NCBI RefSeq assembly: GCF_900168125.1
Contig: NZ_FUZF01000003.1
Location: forward strand, 248,001 to 312,000
Source of the DNA: Sphingobacterium nematocida
GTDB lineage: Bacteria; Bacteroidota; Bacteroidia; Sphingobacteriales; Sphingobacteriaceae
Length of the DNA stretch: 64,000 nt
Reading direction: 5' to 3'
Positions within the stretch are counted from its first letter, which is position 1. Each line of letters opens with the position of its first letter. Position numbers and translations under genes: made by a program. Of this stretch, positions 16,944 through 26,722 are shown piece by piece. The notes under the pieces are model-generated. The model saw only the letters and a program-made list of their open reading frames with translations. It was not told the DNA's origin and did no database searches.

Positions 16944-19133
16944 TTACAATCTCAAAGTCAACCATTTACTCTGTCCTGCATACGGAGCGTGATTCAAATC
17001 AATTATACTATGCTTGGACAGCCCCTTTTTCTTAAATAATACCGACACAGATACTTTTTTATACGTTTGTGTGGGATCTGACACCTGTAAATTATATTGG
17101 CCGTCTCCCACTTTCTTAAGCATTATTATGGACGGAATATCCGTTTTGACACAAATAGTCTCATCGTCGTAATGGGCTGAGCTATCATAAAAAACCATTT
17201 GCCAAATGCCCAGTTTCATATTCTTTACAGCCTGCAGTTTCTCCGTATTATACACGATTCGGACTCCACTATCTTCCGCCAATTGCCGGATATTCGCTGT
17301 ACTATCCACATTTGGCAGCAGTAGGTACGCATACGAATCAGCGTCTGCCTTAATACCATGTTGAACCCCCAGCTGAAATACCGATGCAGACTCTCTTTTT
17401 TCTCTTTGCTGAGACGAACGTATCGAGCGCCAATCTCCAGATCTTTTTTCAACACGTAAATCAACAGTTTGAGCCGACGGAAAAAAATAACCTACACGAT
17501 TGTGCCATACACTTTCTATCTCGCCTACATATTTCTCACCTGTAAATTTGACCAACGATTCCTGATTTCCTCTCTTTTGGATAAAAACAGCTCCTTTCCC
17601 AAGCAAACACTGGTTTAATGTCGTGTTCACGGGCAAAGTAAGGTCACTTTTTATTCCTGCGCCCAGACAGACTATCTCGCGATCAAACATAAACCAGGAT
17701 TTTTTATAGGAAGTCCCCAAATCGTTTTCAACAACGTATGCTGTCGCGCCATACAATGAATCTGAAACTCCTCCGGAAAAAGAAGACGTTCCTTTCCTAT
17801 CACCCGTCCCCGGAGCTTTATTTTCGAGTAGAGGAATACTATCCGGCAGTGTAGTGCCGGGAAGTCTGGCCCAATTCCAAATTGGAAATATATTATAATA
17901 TTCATTTCCTTCCAACTGTAGATTAGTCGTCCCTTGCGCCCCCCAATATCCCTTTAGGTTCTCCTGGTTACCAATCTCCTGTGAATAATTACGATTGGAT
18001 ACCGCATGAATAGAATAGGTATAATCAGGACGTTGGTGTACCGTATAGTCTGTTTTCCAATAATGACGGTGAGAAGGTGTTATACCAAACGAAGGTGCTT
18101 CTAAGCCCGATATCCTACGTCGAATTATTTTGTATTCCTCTCCTGCAGTAAGATCTAACGCGATCAACTTGTCTAGTATTTCAGAAAGATCTCTTTTAGT
18201 TGCATTAATCCGTGATATTCCTCTTCCTAGTATATTCCAATCCATAAATGGACCGCGCATTAAACCAAAAATAGACTCTTTTATAAAGTTTCGAAATAAC
18301 ACTAATTTTTCGCCTGTTAGTGCGTAGGGACTGTCTTTCATCATATAAGCGGTCTCCACTACACTCTGCATAAAATCAACGCCGTATGATCCGTTATAGA
18401 GGTAGCCGTAGTGCATATCATAGGACAAGTCGTGTTGGATTCCCTCCCCTGTAGTTCGTTCGATAGGAGCATAAACCTCTTTCACACCTATTTCCAACAT
18501 ATTCGTATCCTCCAATACAGCCCCCATCATAACCCATCCTTTGGCGATTTGTGCTTTATTGGCTCCGAAGTTATATTTATGATTAGGATTGTTTCTTCCC
18601 GGACTATTTAGCGCCGTGTCCACGCAAATAGCCTTTATTAGGTTACGTTCTACCTCTTTATCCAATCCTTCTGTCGAGAGTCGCATATTAATTAGACATT
18701 TGGTCAGGGATTGCGGTCGGGTTATTCCTTGTATATACCAATTATCACAATAAGGTAGCGGCTGCTGAGAGGTAAAAAAATGAAGACTGTTGTTAATTGC
18801 TTTATGCAGCTTTCCATCTTTGAAATACCTGCTTTTCGGGTGGGTATAAGCTAGCGTCATTAAACGCATTCGCTCCAGAACAGGCATCCAGCTGGGGTTA
18901 ATGCGTTTATGGTCTTTATAATCAAATTCTGACCATTGACCTGTCACAACGTTCAACTCAGACAAATAGGTTCCAACATGCTGGTCTAACCCATCGACAT
19001 TGTTAATGACTTTCTGTTGCTCATTGTATACTTCATTCAAAATCTGATTAAACAAAACGGTTTGATTGCTTTGCCCATAGCAAAAAAAGAATGTCGAAAA
19101 CAGGAAAATTGAAGTTAAAATAAAACGTAGCAC
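16944..19133 (-). CDS. polysaccharide lyase family 8 (chondroitin AC/hyaluronate lyase-like)
   Basis: A 729-residue exported lyase that would cleave uronic-acid polysaccharides by beta-elimination. A signal peptide (to about residue 21) is followed by an alpha/alpha toroid and C-terminal beta-sandwiches. The PL8 catalytic set is visible: Asn192 (FGANK), His241 (YDMHYGY), Tyr250 (NGSYG), Arg304 (GRGISR), with Glu386 and Asn389 downstream. Spacing closely matches that remembered for the Pedobacter heparinus chondroitin AC lyase. The start is a GTG at 19133, directly before the signal peptide. It follows a stem-loop that may end the upstream transcript. This is the best clue that a glycosaminoglycan is a PUL substrate. 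Confidence 0.9.
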   Translation of the reverse strand: MLRFILTSIFLFSTFFFCYGQSNQTVLFNQILNEVYNEQQKVINNVDGLDQHVGTYLSELNVVTGQWSEFDYKDHKRINPSWMPVLERMRLMTLAYTHPKSRYFKDGKLHKAINNSLHFFTSQQPLPYCDNWYIQGITRPQSLTKCLINMRLSTEGLDKEVERNLIKAICVDTALNSPGRNNPNHKYNFGANKAQIAKGWVMMGAVLEDTNMLEIGVKEVYAPIERTTGEGIQHDLSYDMHYGYLYNGSYGVDFMQSVVETAYMMKDSPYALTGEKLVLFRNFIKESIFGLMRGPFMDWNILGRGISRINATKRDLSEILDKLIALDLTAGEEYKIIRRRISGLEAPSFGITPSHRHYWKTDYTVHQRPDYTYSIHAVSNRNYSQEIGNQENLKGYWGAQGTTNLQLEGNEYYNIFPIWNWARLPGTTLPDSIPLLENKAPGTGDRKGTSSFSGGVSDSLYGATAYVVENDLGTSYKKSWFMFDREIVCLGAGIKSDLTLPVNTTLNQCLLGKGAVFIQKRGNQESLVKFTGEKYVGEIESVWHNRVGYFFPSAQTVDLRVEKRSGDWRSIRSSQQREKRESASVFQLGVQHGIKADADSYAYLLLPNVDSTANIRQLAEDSGVRIVYNTEKLQAVKNMKLGIWQMVFYDSSAHYDDETICVKTDIPSIIMLKKVGDGQYNLQVSDPTQTYKKVSVSVLFKKKGLSKHSIIDLNHAPYAGQSKWLTLRL

Positions 19134-19164
19134 GTATAAACTAAAAAAGGAAAATAAGTTAAAG

Positions 19165-19199
19165 AGCGAAAGATGCCATCGTAATTGACACCTTTCGCT
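19165..19199 (-). terminator. stem-loop between the NHL lipoprotein gene and the PL8 gene
   Basis: AGCGAAAG pairs with CTTTCGCT across a 19-nt loop that can extend by two more pairs after a mismatch. On the minus strand it comes 25 bases after the lipoprotein stop and is followed by a T-rich stretch. It may terminate or attenuate read-through into the enzyme genes. Confidence 0.5.
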
Positions 19200-19223
19200 A
19201 ATAAAACATATTCACTAAACGAA

Positions 19224-21149
19224 CTAATTGTTAGGAACAGCTGAATTCTTTAGATAATACAGTCGGCTATCTCCGGAAACTGAAAAATACAATCTGCCTC
19301 TATAAGGATCGTACATTATACCATTGGGACTTCCGTCTACGTTCTTTGTTCCCAAGATAGTATTAGGCGAACCGACATATCCTACAGGATTTAGCGTACC
19401 CCATGAGCCATTTCCTGCTATCGTCTCAAAAGTAGAAGTGGTATTATTGGCATTTCCATCTACCAATACTTCTTTTGTAATCTTGTATTGTTTACCTTGA
19501 TAATTTCCGTTAATATTAAAATAGATATCACCGTTTGGTGCAATAGCAAGATGGCGAATAGAATAGCCAGTTCGTACTGTATACATCTTTTTATTATCAA
19601 TATCATATTTAACAATACCTGCAGGGCTCGTATGTGAAGCTATATACAAGTATTTATAATCTTTAGTCAATGCGACACCAAATCCAAAACCTGTTCCTGT
19701 CGCTAATGTACTTACTGTTCCTGTCGATAGATCAATTTTGCGGATACGCTGCCCCTGCCATTCAACTATCCATAGACAATTTCTCGATGCATCATAAACA
19801 GCATCACTAGGTCTATTAAATCTAGCATCGACTACAGATCCATCTGCTGTACCTGAAGCACTACCGTTTCCTGCATAAAGAGTCACAGTCGCTACATCTG
19901 TTTCTGGATTGATCACGACCTTTTTGACGCTATGACCATTCGTATTCTCTACGACATACATAGTATAATCATCCACCAAAGCTAATCCCCAACTGCTTGT
20001 AAAACCTGTCGCTAAAACTTTATGTCCTGAGCCATCAGATTTTATTCGTACCAACGTATTGTCCGTAGTCACGGCGTAGATATTCCCCTTACTATCTAGC
20101 TCCATTTCCTGTACACTAACTCCTTCATAGAAAGCAACCAATGTGTTTTCTGCTATAACCGATGATGGTGTCATATCCCAATAACGAGGAGTAGAGTCAA
20201 ATAAATTTACCGGAATTGGTTGTTTCGCATTCGACTCTTCGACAATCACTGTTGTAGACACAAAAGGAAAAGCAGTCGCATTCGTTGCAGCTATTTTTAT
20301 CTCGGATGGATAAATTATTCCAGGTAAATTTAACTCTCCATTAGCATTTAAAGTGGTAATTCGTGGTGTTGAAAAGTTCTCGTCTAATATTGATTTCGAA
20401 GAAATAGATACTTCCACGTTAGTCGCGATGGTATTCGTATAAAAATATTTAGCAACCAATTTTACATCAGCTTTTCCAAACTTAGCACGACTATGTAAGG
20501 TCAAATTCAAATCGTCTTTCGTCTGTAAAAATCCTTCGACAGCATCCATATCATAAGCGACCTCTTTTTCAGCAACAGCCACTTTATAACGGACTGGAAA
20601 GGCCACATCTTTGAAATAAACATTACCTTGCCCATCGGTTAAAAATGTGTCTACAGCAGAGTAACTCTCCAAACTCGACTCTCTTGTATACAAGGCAATA
20701 CTCACACCTTCCATAGCTAATTCATTTTCATTCAACAGCTTTACACTAATATTTGAAGTACCAAATCTCGGATGACTATTCATTACAATTGGATAGTCTC
20801 TATGCTCCAGCACTTCCACAAATGTTGTATCAGCGTGATAACGACCGGTATCTCTTACAACTAAACGTACCTTATTTGGAAAAGGAACGCTATAGGAAAA
20901 CTTACCTTCTACATCCGTACTTACCGTATCTACAAACGTATTGCTTCCATCCTTTTTAGTTTGTCTCTCAAAAAGAATTTTGATTCCCTTTAAAGGCTGG
21001 TTATTATCATCATTGATTAACTGGCCAGTTATAGTCCCTTTCTCCGATTCTGGCACTTCCGTATTTTGGTTCCATAGTCCTTCTTTTGCACAGGCAAAAA
21101 TCAAAAGACCGACAAAACCAAATATGATATATTGATATATTCTTTTCAT
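19224..21149 (-). CDS. PUL lipoprotein with Ig-like repeats and NHL beta-propeller
   Basis: A 641-residue predicted surface lipoprotein with lipobox cysteine at residue 20 (LLIFACAKEG). Residues about 38-330 hold three carboxypeptidase-regulatory/Ig-like beta-sandwich repeats, the first starting GTITGQLINDDNNQPLKG. Residues about 345-635 form an NHL/SMP-30-like six-bladed propeller with repeated NxP and xGxIY patterns. No catalytic site is evident, so a glycan- or partner-binding role at the cell surface is inferred. It follows the DUF4983 gene by 24 bases and ends the lipoprotein part of the operon. Confidence 0.82.
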   Translation of the reverse strand: MKRIYQYIIFGFVGLLIFACAKEGLWNQNTEVPESEKGTITGQLINDDNNQPLKGIKILFERQTKKDGSNTFVDTVSTDVEGKFSYSVPFPNKVRLVVRDTGRYHADTTFVEVLEHRDYPIVMNSHPRFGTSNISVKLLNENELAMEGVSIALYTRESSLESYSAVDTFLTDGQGNVYFKDVAFPVRYKVAVAEKEVAYDMDAVEGFLQTKDDLNLTLHSRAKFGKADVKLVAKYFYTNTIATNVEVSISSKSILDENFSTPRITTLNANGELNLPGIIYPSEIKIAATNATAFPFVSTTVIVEESNAKQPIPVNLFDSTPRYWDMTPSSVIAENTLVAFYEGVSVQEMELDSKGNIYAVTTDNTLVRIKSDGSGHKVLATGFTSSWGLALVDDYTMYVVENTNGHSVKKVVINPETDVATVTLYAGNGSASGTADGSVVDARFNRPSDAVYDASRNCLWIVEWQGQRIRKIDLSTGTVSTLATGTGFGFGVALTKDYKYLYIASHTSPAGIVKYDIDNKKMYTVRTGYSIRHLAIAPNGDIYFNINGNYQGKQYKITKEVLVDGNANNTTSTFETIAGNGSWGTLNPVGYVGSPNTILGTKNVDGSPNGIMYDPYRGRLYFSVSGDSRLYYLKNSAVPNN

Positions 21150-21173
21150 AATTACTAGTCTTTACAATTGATC

Positions 21174-22934
21174 CTATTTACCGATAAATTCCTTTTCATA
21201 AGCATCCAAGAACACTTTACCTTCTAGTCCCCAAGAATCAGCAGTTTTCACATTCAACCAGTAAAAGATTTGTGGAAGGATGTCAACGGCATTCAGCAAA
21301 ATTTGAGTATTTGTAGCTTTATCCTCAACCTGCACATTACAAAAATTAGCAGGAAGAATAGACCATAAAGGGCTACGTTCAAATACAAAGTCAGCGCTTC
21401 CAACAACATCTTTTAACAAATCTCCACTGCCCTCCCTAACCGGCCAATAGGCGATTAACTTATCATAATACTCATCTCCAGCCTTAGTTCCCCCCTTACA
21501 GAATGTATTCACAATATAGTCATCAGGAAGTGCAGCTTTATAAATACGGATATCGGAAACGTCAAAATTTGCGGTATTACCACTTTGCCAACTTTTCATC
21601 CCTCCTAGAATCAGAGGTTCGTTATTCTGCAAATTTCGACCTGTTATTTCCATAGCGGTGGTTGGAGTACTACCATTTGTAAAATTTTTCGCATATCGTT
21701 TTCCGTCTTTCTCGAAAATTTTCATCGTAATGGTCGTCCATTCTTGAAGCCTTACAGGTGCACTACCTAACTGTGATACAGGAGCAGCGCTTTGATGTCC
21801 AATAATAGGCCTCCAATTAGGCCCTCCAACGGGATCGTGAAACATAAAGGCCCAACCTGGATTACTTCCTGTATTTTCTGTAGTACCTTTTTTCCCGAAG
21901 AAACCTGGCCATACCCCACCTCTGTCTTTTAAGTTTATTTTAAGTTGTACCGTATACTCTCCCGTTGTACCAAAATTAAAAACAGTCGCTTTATCAGCAG
22001 GAACAAGTGCTCTGATGGGAGTTCCCCAAGGCCCGCCCAATTGAACAAACTGTCCTAAATTCTCAACAACAAATTCCTGCTTTACAAAATTAGCGTTATA
22101 AAAAATAAGAGGGACTTTACGTTCTTCAAAAGTAGCCCCACCATAGCTTCTATCAATACCTCCATGATTTGACGTAACAATGATCAACCAATCTTCCTTT
22201 TCACTCCGCTTTCTTGCCGAAACAGCATTCAAAATTTCACCTACGTATCCATCAATCTGATCCAAAGCCGCTTTATATGCAGCATTGTTCAAAGAAAACC
22301 CACCACTTTTACCCGCTTCGTTAACATCTCTGAAATTGATTACCGAGAATGCTAGATTATCCTCTCCGTTCTTAATTCGATCTACAGCCTTGGTTTTTAC
22401 CGCCTCATCCGAAGCAACGACTCCGTTCTCGTCCGATAAGTTAAATAGGTATTGATCCAACTCATTCCAAGAACTTACCGATAGTGTCTTCAGTGAGCGG
22501 CCTGTTTCTAACAGCCGCTGATATACTGAAATATATCCTGTAGATGTTCCGTTGCCTTCGTGGCCGTGTATATCGTCGTCGTCACCGTCTTCACCAGCAA
22601 TAAAACTATTGCCTGTTACACCATGCTTAGAACTCCCCTTTCCACTTAATAGGGTTGTCCATGAAGCAGCATCATGCGTATTCGCATCTGCTATTCCTTC
22701 ATAGGTATATTTAGCGTTCGCTAACATCTTCGTCATATTAGCCGGTGTATATTTTTTCAATTCCAAACCAGCTAAACCATCAATCGATATCAACAATACT
22801 TTTCTGTCTCTGCTCAGATTCTGCCCCGGATCAGGTTCAAATACCAGAGGGGGATCATAGTATTGTTTACATGAGTTCAGACCACATAGGCTGGTGAACA
22901 ATACAATCAGACATATTTTAAATTTTGCGTTCAT
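21174..22934 (-). CDS. DUF4983 lipoprotein: degenerate alkaline-phosphatase-like domain plus LamG
   Basis: A 586-residue lipoprotein (lipobox ending at Cys22, LNSCKQYY). Residues about 45-290 resemble the alkaline phosphatase/phosphodiesterase superfamily: LISIDGLAG keeps the first metal Asp. The nucleophile position in DAASWTTLLSG is Asp rather than Ser, Thr or Cys, and the usual SDHG reads SNHGG. Residues about 320-475 form a LamG/concanavalin-like sandwich, and the last ~100 residues are the DUF4983 region. It pairs with the paralogue at 24936, with the M60 peptidase between them. A binding rather than hydrolytic role is inferred. Confidence 0.82.
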   Translation of the reverse strand: MNAKFKICLIVLFTSLCGLNSCKQYYDPPLVFEPDPGQNLSRDRKVLLISIDGLAGLELKKYTPANMTKMLANAKYTYEGIADANTHDAASWTTLLSGKGSSKHGVTGNSFIAGEDGDDDDIHGHEGNGTSTGYISVYQRLLETGRSLKTLSVSSWNELDQYLFNLSDENGVVASDEAVKTKAVDRIKNGEDNLAFSVINFRDVNEAGKSGGFSLNNAAYKAALDQIDGYVGEILNAVSARKRSEKEDWLIIVTSNHGGIDRSYGGATFEERKVPLIFYNANFVKQEFVVENLGQFVQLGGPWGTPIRALVPADKATVFNFGTTGEYTVQLKINLKDRGGVWPGFFGKKGTTENTGSNPGWAFMFHDPVGGPNWRPIIGHQSAAPVSQLGSAPVRLQEWTTITMKIFEKDGKRYAKNFTNGSTPTTAMEITGRNLQNNEPLILGGMKSWQSGNTANFDVSDIRIYKAALPDDYIVNTFCKGGTKAGDEYYDKLIAYWPVREGSGDLLKDVVGSADFVFERSPLWSILPANFCNVQVEDKATNTQILLNAVDILPQIFYWLNVKTADSWGLEGKVFLDAYEKEFIGK

Positions 22935-22944
22935 AATTTCTTAA

Positions 22945-24924
22945 TTAAGGTTTTAAAATATCAACTTCCGCTAAGTTCATAAAAGCCTTGCCTGCTTGAC
23001 CGTTTAAAAATAATACTCGGATATATTTCGTATTTATGCTCTGCGGTAGTCTGAATTCCGCTGTAGCACCATTTCCGGTAACCATAACAAACGTGTTAGA
23101 CACATCTGTAAAATTAATCCCGTCTGTACTGGATTGAATTTTAAAATTCTTTGGAGCATCAGCAGCATTATTATGTCTGTTATATAATTTAACACCAGCG
23201 ATATCTATGGAAGAAGTAAAGGTCAGTGTAAAAAAGTGTGGCCAAGGCAGAATAGTTCCTGAATAAGGAGTATGCCAAAATGTGTTAGGATCGTTATCGA
23301 TAAGCGCTGCCGCTCCTCCACCGTCTCCAACGTGATTTGAACTCACCGACACTTGCCAGAAATCTTTATTATATGGAGATCCATCGTAAGGCTCATTTCC
23401 CCCAGTTTTGGTAACAGGGTTATAATTCCACACCTTACGATCCAACAAAGGCAGTCCTTTTTCTTCTGCAATATATTTTTTTGAGACAGCACTTGGATAG
23501 ATTCCCCAACCAGTTTTTAAATAAGGCTCCATATCTATTCCTGTAAACTCAGATAATGCTTCATAAAAGAAATCTATCTTTGACTGATCGTTGATGGACG
23601 TAAATCGCGCCTCTCTGCCACGTTTATAGATATAAGTCATAAAATCATAACCATATTTCTCCAAAATCTGTGCCCACATCATCAAACGAATATCATGAGC
23701 CTGACTTTTGTACTTATTATCAACCACATCCATGCTTGCCCAATTTGTTGAATCTTTTCCTGTTCCACGGTTTTTTGCTGCAGCAATATAAGGAACCGCC
23801 TTACTCCATACTTCTGCAATCTTATAATTCTGCTTGCCGTGGAGCATAGACACTTTAAAGCTAAATAAGTTATTGGTCACCTCACCATTCCCCGCAAAAC
23901 TCCAGGTTGATCCCATCTGCATATTATGTCCCAATTCGTGGTATGTACCCCAGTTGGCATATTTTACAGCCTCTACATCGGATGCTTGTCTGAAATAGTT
24001 ATCTGTATTCCCTGCACGGACCGGATAGCCAGAAACCTGAGCTACCCCTGGCTTAAACAATACGTCGTGTACAATACGCCACTTATTAAACGGAGCTCGA
24101 TGTCTTATATCTGGATTTCCTTCCGTCATTCCCGTCCAATCCCAATAAGCTTCCCGAATCGACTGATCCCAAGTCTCCATCAGTACAGTAGGGTCTGGAA
24201 TAGGAAAACGCTTTAGTTTTTCCGTTTGAACGGTGAATACCACACGTTTACCTTCTAATTCGAACCAAGGCACAGTCGACTTCTCCACCATAGCTTTCCA
24301 TTCCTCGTTCGTTGTTACTCCCAGTTTGAAGCTCGGCGCTTTGGCCACGCCAGAAAAGCGCAAGTCTACCACGCGTCCTAATGGCCGAGATGGAATAATA
24401 TAGACTAAACCGCCATACAGATTGCGCATATAGTTCTTACCTGGAAATAGCACTTGCTGATTATAGATCGTAAGATCCCGCTGTGGAAATTCGATACCAT
24501 CTGCACTCGTTGCTACATGAGCACCAATTTGAGCCGCCAATCCATAGACCCCCATAGGTACATCGATAACAATCAGCTCACCTGCAGGCGCATACACCCC
24601 GGTACTCTGCCATGCGCCTGGAGCAACAGAAATCCGTAAATCAGAAGAACGGATCTCCTCGTAGTTCAAATCGACGGGGACTACGAAATTCTCTAGTCTA
24701 GGTTCTTTATCCCCTACCAACCCTGGGAATAACCGAGCTTGTGTATATTTAGAATAGTCTATTTTAAAGCGATTGGTATCCACATTCACGGATACGGTAT
24801 CCTCATACTCACCGGAGTTATAACCATTTTCAAAATCATATCCATATTCCTTTGAACAGGAAGCCATTCCTCCGGCAAGACCTAAGGTCAAAGAAGACAG
24901 CAAAATTACTCGTTTTATATTCAT
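22945..24924 (-). CDS. M60-family metallopeptidase lipoprotein with F5/8 type C domain
   Basis: A 659-residue surface lipoprotein (lipobox GGMASC, Cys23). It carries an N-terminal beta domain, then a Peptidase_M60 domain with the gluzincin motif HELGH at 329-333 and the third ligand Glu348 in GNGEVTNNLF. The C-terminal ~135 residues are a discoidin/F5-8C (CBM32-like) module starting near FWQVSVSSNHVGDGG. Characterised M60 enzymes cut glycoproteins, often needing an O-glycan at the cleavage site. ATG 24924 is preferred to the TTG at 24933. It sits between the two DUF4983 genes with gaps of about 10 bases. Confidence 0.92.
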   Translation of the reverse strand: MNIKRVILLSSLTLGLAGGMASCSKEYGYDFENGYNSGEYEDTVSVNVDTNRFKIDYSKYTQARLFPGLVGDKEPRLENFVVPVDLNYEEIRSSDLRISVAPGAWQSTGVYAPAGELIVIDVPMGVYGLAAQIGAHVATSADGIEFPQRDLTIYNQQVLFPGKNYMRNLYGGLVYIIPSRPLGRVVDLRFSGVAKAPSFKLGVTTNEEWKAMVEKSTVPWFELEGKRVVFTVQTEKLKRFPIPDPTVLMETWDQSIREAYWDWTGMTEGNPDIRHRAPFNKWRIVHDVLFKPGVAQVSGYPVRAGNTDNYFRQASDVEAVKYANWGTYHELGHNMQMGSTWSFAGNGEVTNNLFSFKVSMLHGKQNYKIAEVWSKAVPYIAAAKNRGTGKDSTNWASMDVVDNKYKSQAHDIRLMMWAQILEKYGYDFMTYIYKRGREARFTSINDQSKIDFFYEALSEFTGIDMEPYLKTGWGIYPSAVSKKYIAEEKGLPLLDRKVWNYNPVTKTGGNEPYDGSPYNKDFWQVSVSSNHVGDGGGAAALIDNDPNTFWHTPYSGTILPWPHFFTLTFTSSIDIAGVKLYNRHNNAADAPKNFKIQSSTDGINFTDVSNTFVMVTGNGATAEFRLPQSINTKYIRVLFLNGQAGKAFMNLAEVDILKP

Positions 24925-24935
24925 CGTGTTCAAAA

Positions 24936-26705
24936 TTAAGGATTAACAAAAATTGGGTTCCACACCTGCGCATCTAGATCAAATCGATCAATACCCGAAA
25001 AATTAAACCAAGCATAAATCAATCGAGGTACATCTACTGAACGGATGACGTACTGCTCAGGATTATCCGGAAGAGTCGGACACAACGATGAAGAACGCTC
25101 CGAAAAGCTGTTCCATACATATGTCCCTGTCATATCGAAATCGCGCTTATTTCCACTTTTATCTTTCAGTACCATCCCCCCATCATTAGCTGGCCAGTAT
25201 CCGATCAAATTCGTATAAAATGGGCTCGATGGAACCGGCATTGTGCTGCAGGATATAGCAGCAATAACATCATCTGGAATAGCCGCTTTATAAATTCTGA
25301 CATCAGCTATGGAATGTACAAAACCGGAATTCGTACCATAACTACCTTCTTGAAATCCCATTTGGAGCGGATCATTCGAACTTAAATCTCTAGCCGCAAA
25401 ATTTGTAACGGTACTTCGTAGCACCCCATTTCTAAAAAGTTTGACCACACGGTCTGCCCCGCTTTTGTATATTTTAACAGTCAATGTATACCAGGTATCC
25501 AGATCAAAAGCACCACCGTCTGCAGCATAATTGGCACCACCAGATGCATTTCCTATAAATCGCCAACCACTACCACCATTATAGGTCATCGACCATCCAA
25601 GTGGAAAATTAGCAGAATTCTTCATCTTACCAAATATAACTCCGTTCTGCGGTGTACCTGCCTTGCCATTACGTCCAGCCATTTCATGTACCTTTAATTT
25701 CAATTGAATGGTATAATCTCCGGCATCGGCTCCTTTGCCAAAATTATATAACGTTGCTCTATCGACAGGAAGAGCAGCCGCACCTGAAGATTCAGAATAT
25801 TTAACAGCCGAACTCACCCAAGCTGGATCTACAGTCTGCATACGCTCGTAGGATTTAAAGGCAAACTGAGGATTGTAAATCAGCACAAAGTTATTGCGTG
25901 CTGGTTGTGCGAAAATAGACCCGTCATTCTGATCTGGTGGCAACACATAGCCTCCCCCTTTTGTAGACGTCACGATAATCAACCACTTCTCATTACTATA
26001 GGACTTACGGTCTTCTATTGTCTCAACAATACTTTTCAATTGTTTATCAAAATCACCCAATGCAGCGATATAAGCATTGCTACCATAGCCCGAAGCCTTT
26101 CCAACCACATCCACATTTTTAAAAGTTGCCACGACCAACCCTGCATCATCGCGCTTCAACTCCTCAACCGCTTTAGCCGTAACCTCAACATCTGTATTCT
26201 GCAAGGCGTAGTTGTCCACGTCCGTAGATTTGACTAATGCCGCCAAGCTATTATTCGAACTGATAAACGCCATGCGCGAATCCGTATTATCACCGATATA
26301 TTTAAACAATGTCGGGTATTTCGCAAGACCATTACTGCCACCAGTAGTATTGACCTTATGCTTAGCATACTCTACCCCGGTCAACAGATCAGCATAAGCC
26401 GTCATATCATCCCCATTGGCTGCACTAACCCCATTCCAAGAGACCATGGCGTGTGTACTTAGATCTCCCAGTGTAGGCATAGTTCCAATATCCGAGGCCT
26501 GCTGGGAAGCAATCATCCCTACACCGCCTTCGACAACCAGATAAGCAATCTTATAGCTGGTTCCTTGTATTTTATTAGTTGAGGGCTGTTCATCAAAATT
26601 CAGCTTTGATGCAAAGTCTTTATTACAAGAACTCAATAAACCTATCCCTACGACTCCGCAGAGGAGCCCGTATCTCAGTTTCATTATGGTATTCAATATA
26701 TTCAT
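24936..26705 (-). CDS. DUF4983 lipoprotein, second paralogue (metal-less phosphatase-like domain plus LamG)
   Basis: A 589-residue paralogue of the protein at 21174 with the same architecture: lipobox (GIGLLSSC), phosphatase-like domain, LamG, DUF4983 end. The first metal motif reads LVVEGGVGM, the nucleophile-side motif ends DDMTAYADLLTG with Asp again at the nucleophile position, and the DHG motif reads STKGGG. All recognisable metal ligands are lost, so hydrolysis is unlikely. The start may be ATG 26705 or, more simply, ATG 26684, which begins the signal peptide. It follows the DUF5008 gene by 17 bases. Confidence 0.82.
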   Translation of the reverse strand: MNILNTIMKLRYGLLCGVVGIGLLSSCNKDFASKLNFDEQPSTNKIQGTSYKIAYLVVEGGVGMIASQQASDIGTMPTLGDLSTHAMVSWNGVSAANGDDMTAYADLLTGVEYAKHKVNTTGGSNGLAKYPTLFKYIGDNTDSRMAFISSNNSLAALVKSTDVDNYALQNTDVEVTAKAVEELKRDDAGLVVATFKNVDVVGKASGYGSNAYIAALGDFDKQLKSIVETIEDRKSYSNEKWLIIVTSTKGGGYVLPPDQNDGSIFAQPARNNFVLIYNPQFAFKSYERMQTVDPAWVSSAVKYSESSGAAALPVDRATLYNFGKGADAGDYTIQLKLKVHEMAGRNGKAGTPQNGVIFGKMKNSANFPLGWSMTYNGGSGWRFIGNASGGANYAADGGAFDLDTWYTLTVKIYKSGADRVVKLFRNGVLRSTVTNFAARDLSSNDPLQMGFQEGSYGTNSGFVHSIADVRIYKAAIPDDVIAAISCSTMPVPSSPFYTNLIGYWPANDGGMVLKDKSGNKRDFDMTGTYVWNSFSERSSSLCPTLPDNPEQYVIRSVDVPRLIYAWFNFSGIDRFDLDAQVWNPIFVNP

Positions 26706-26722
26706 AACCTCTCTCCTTTTGA

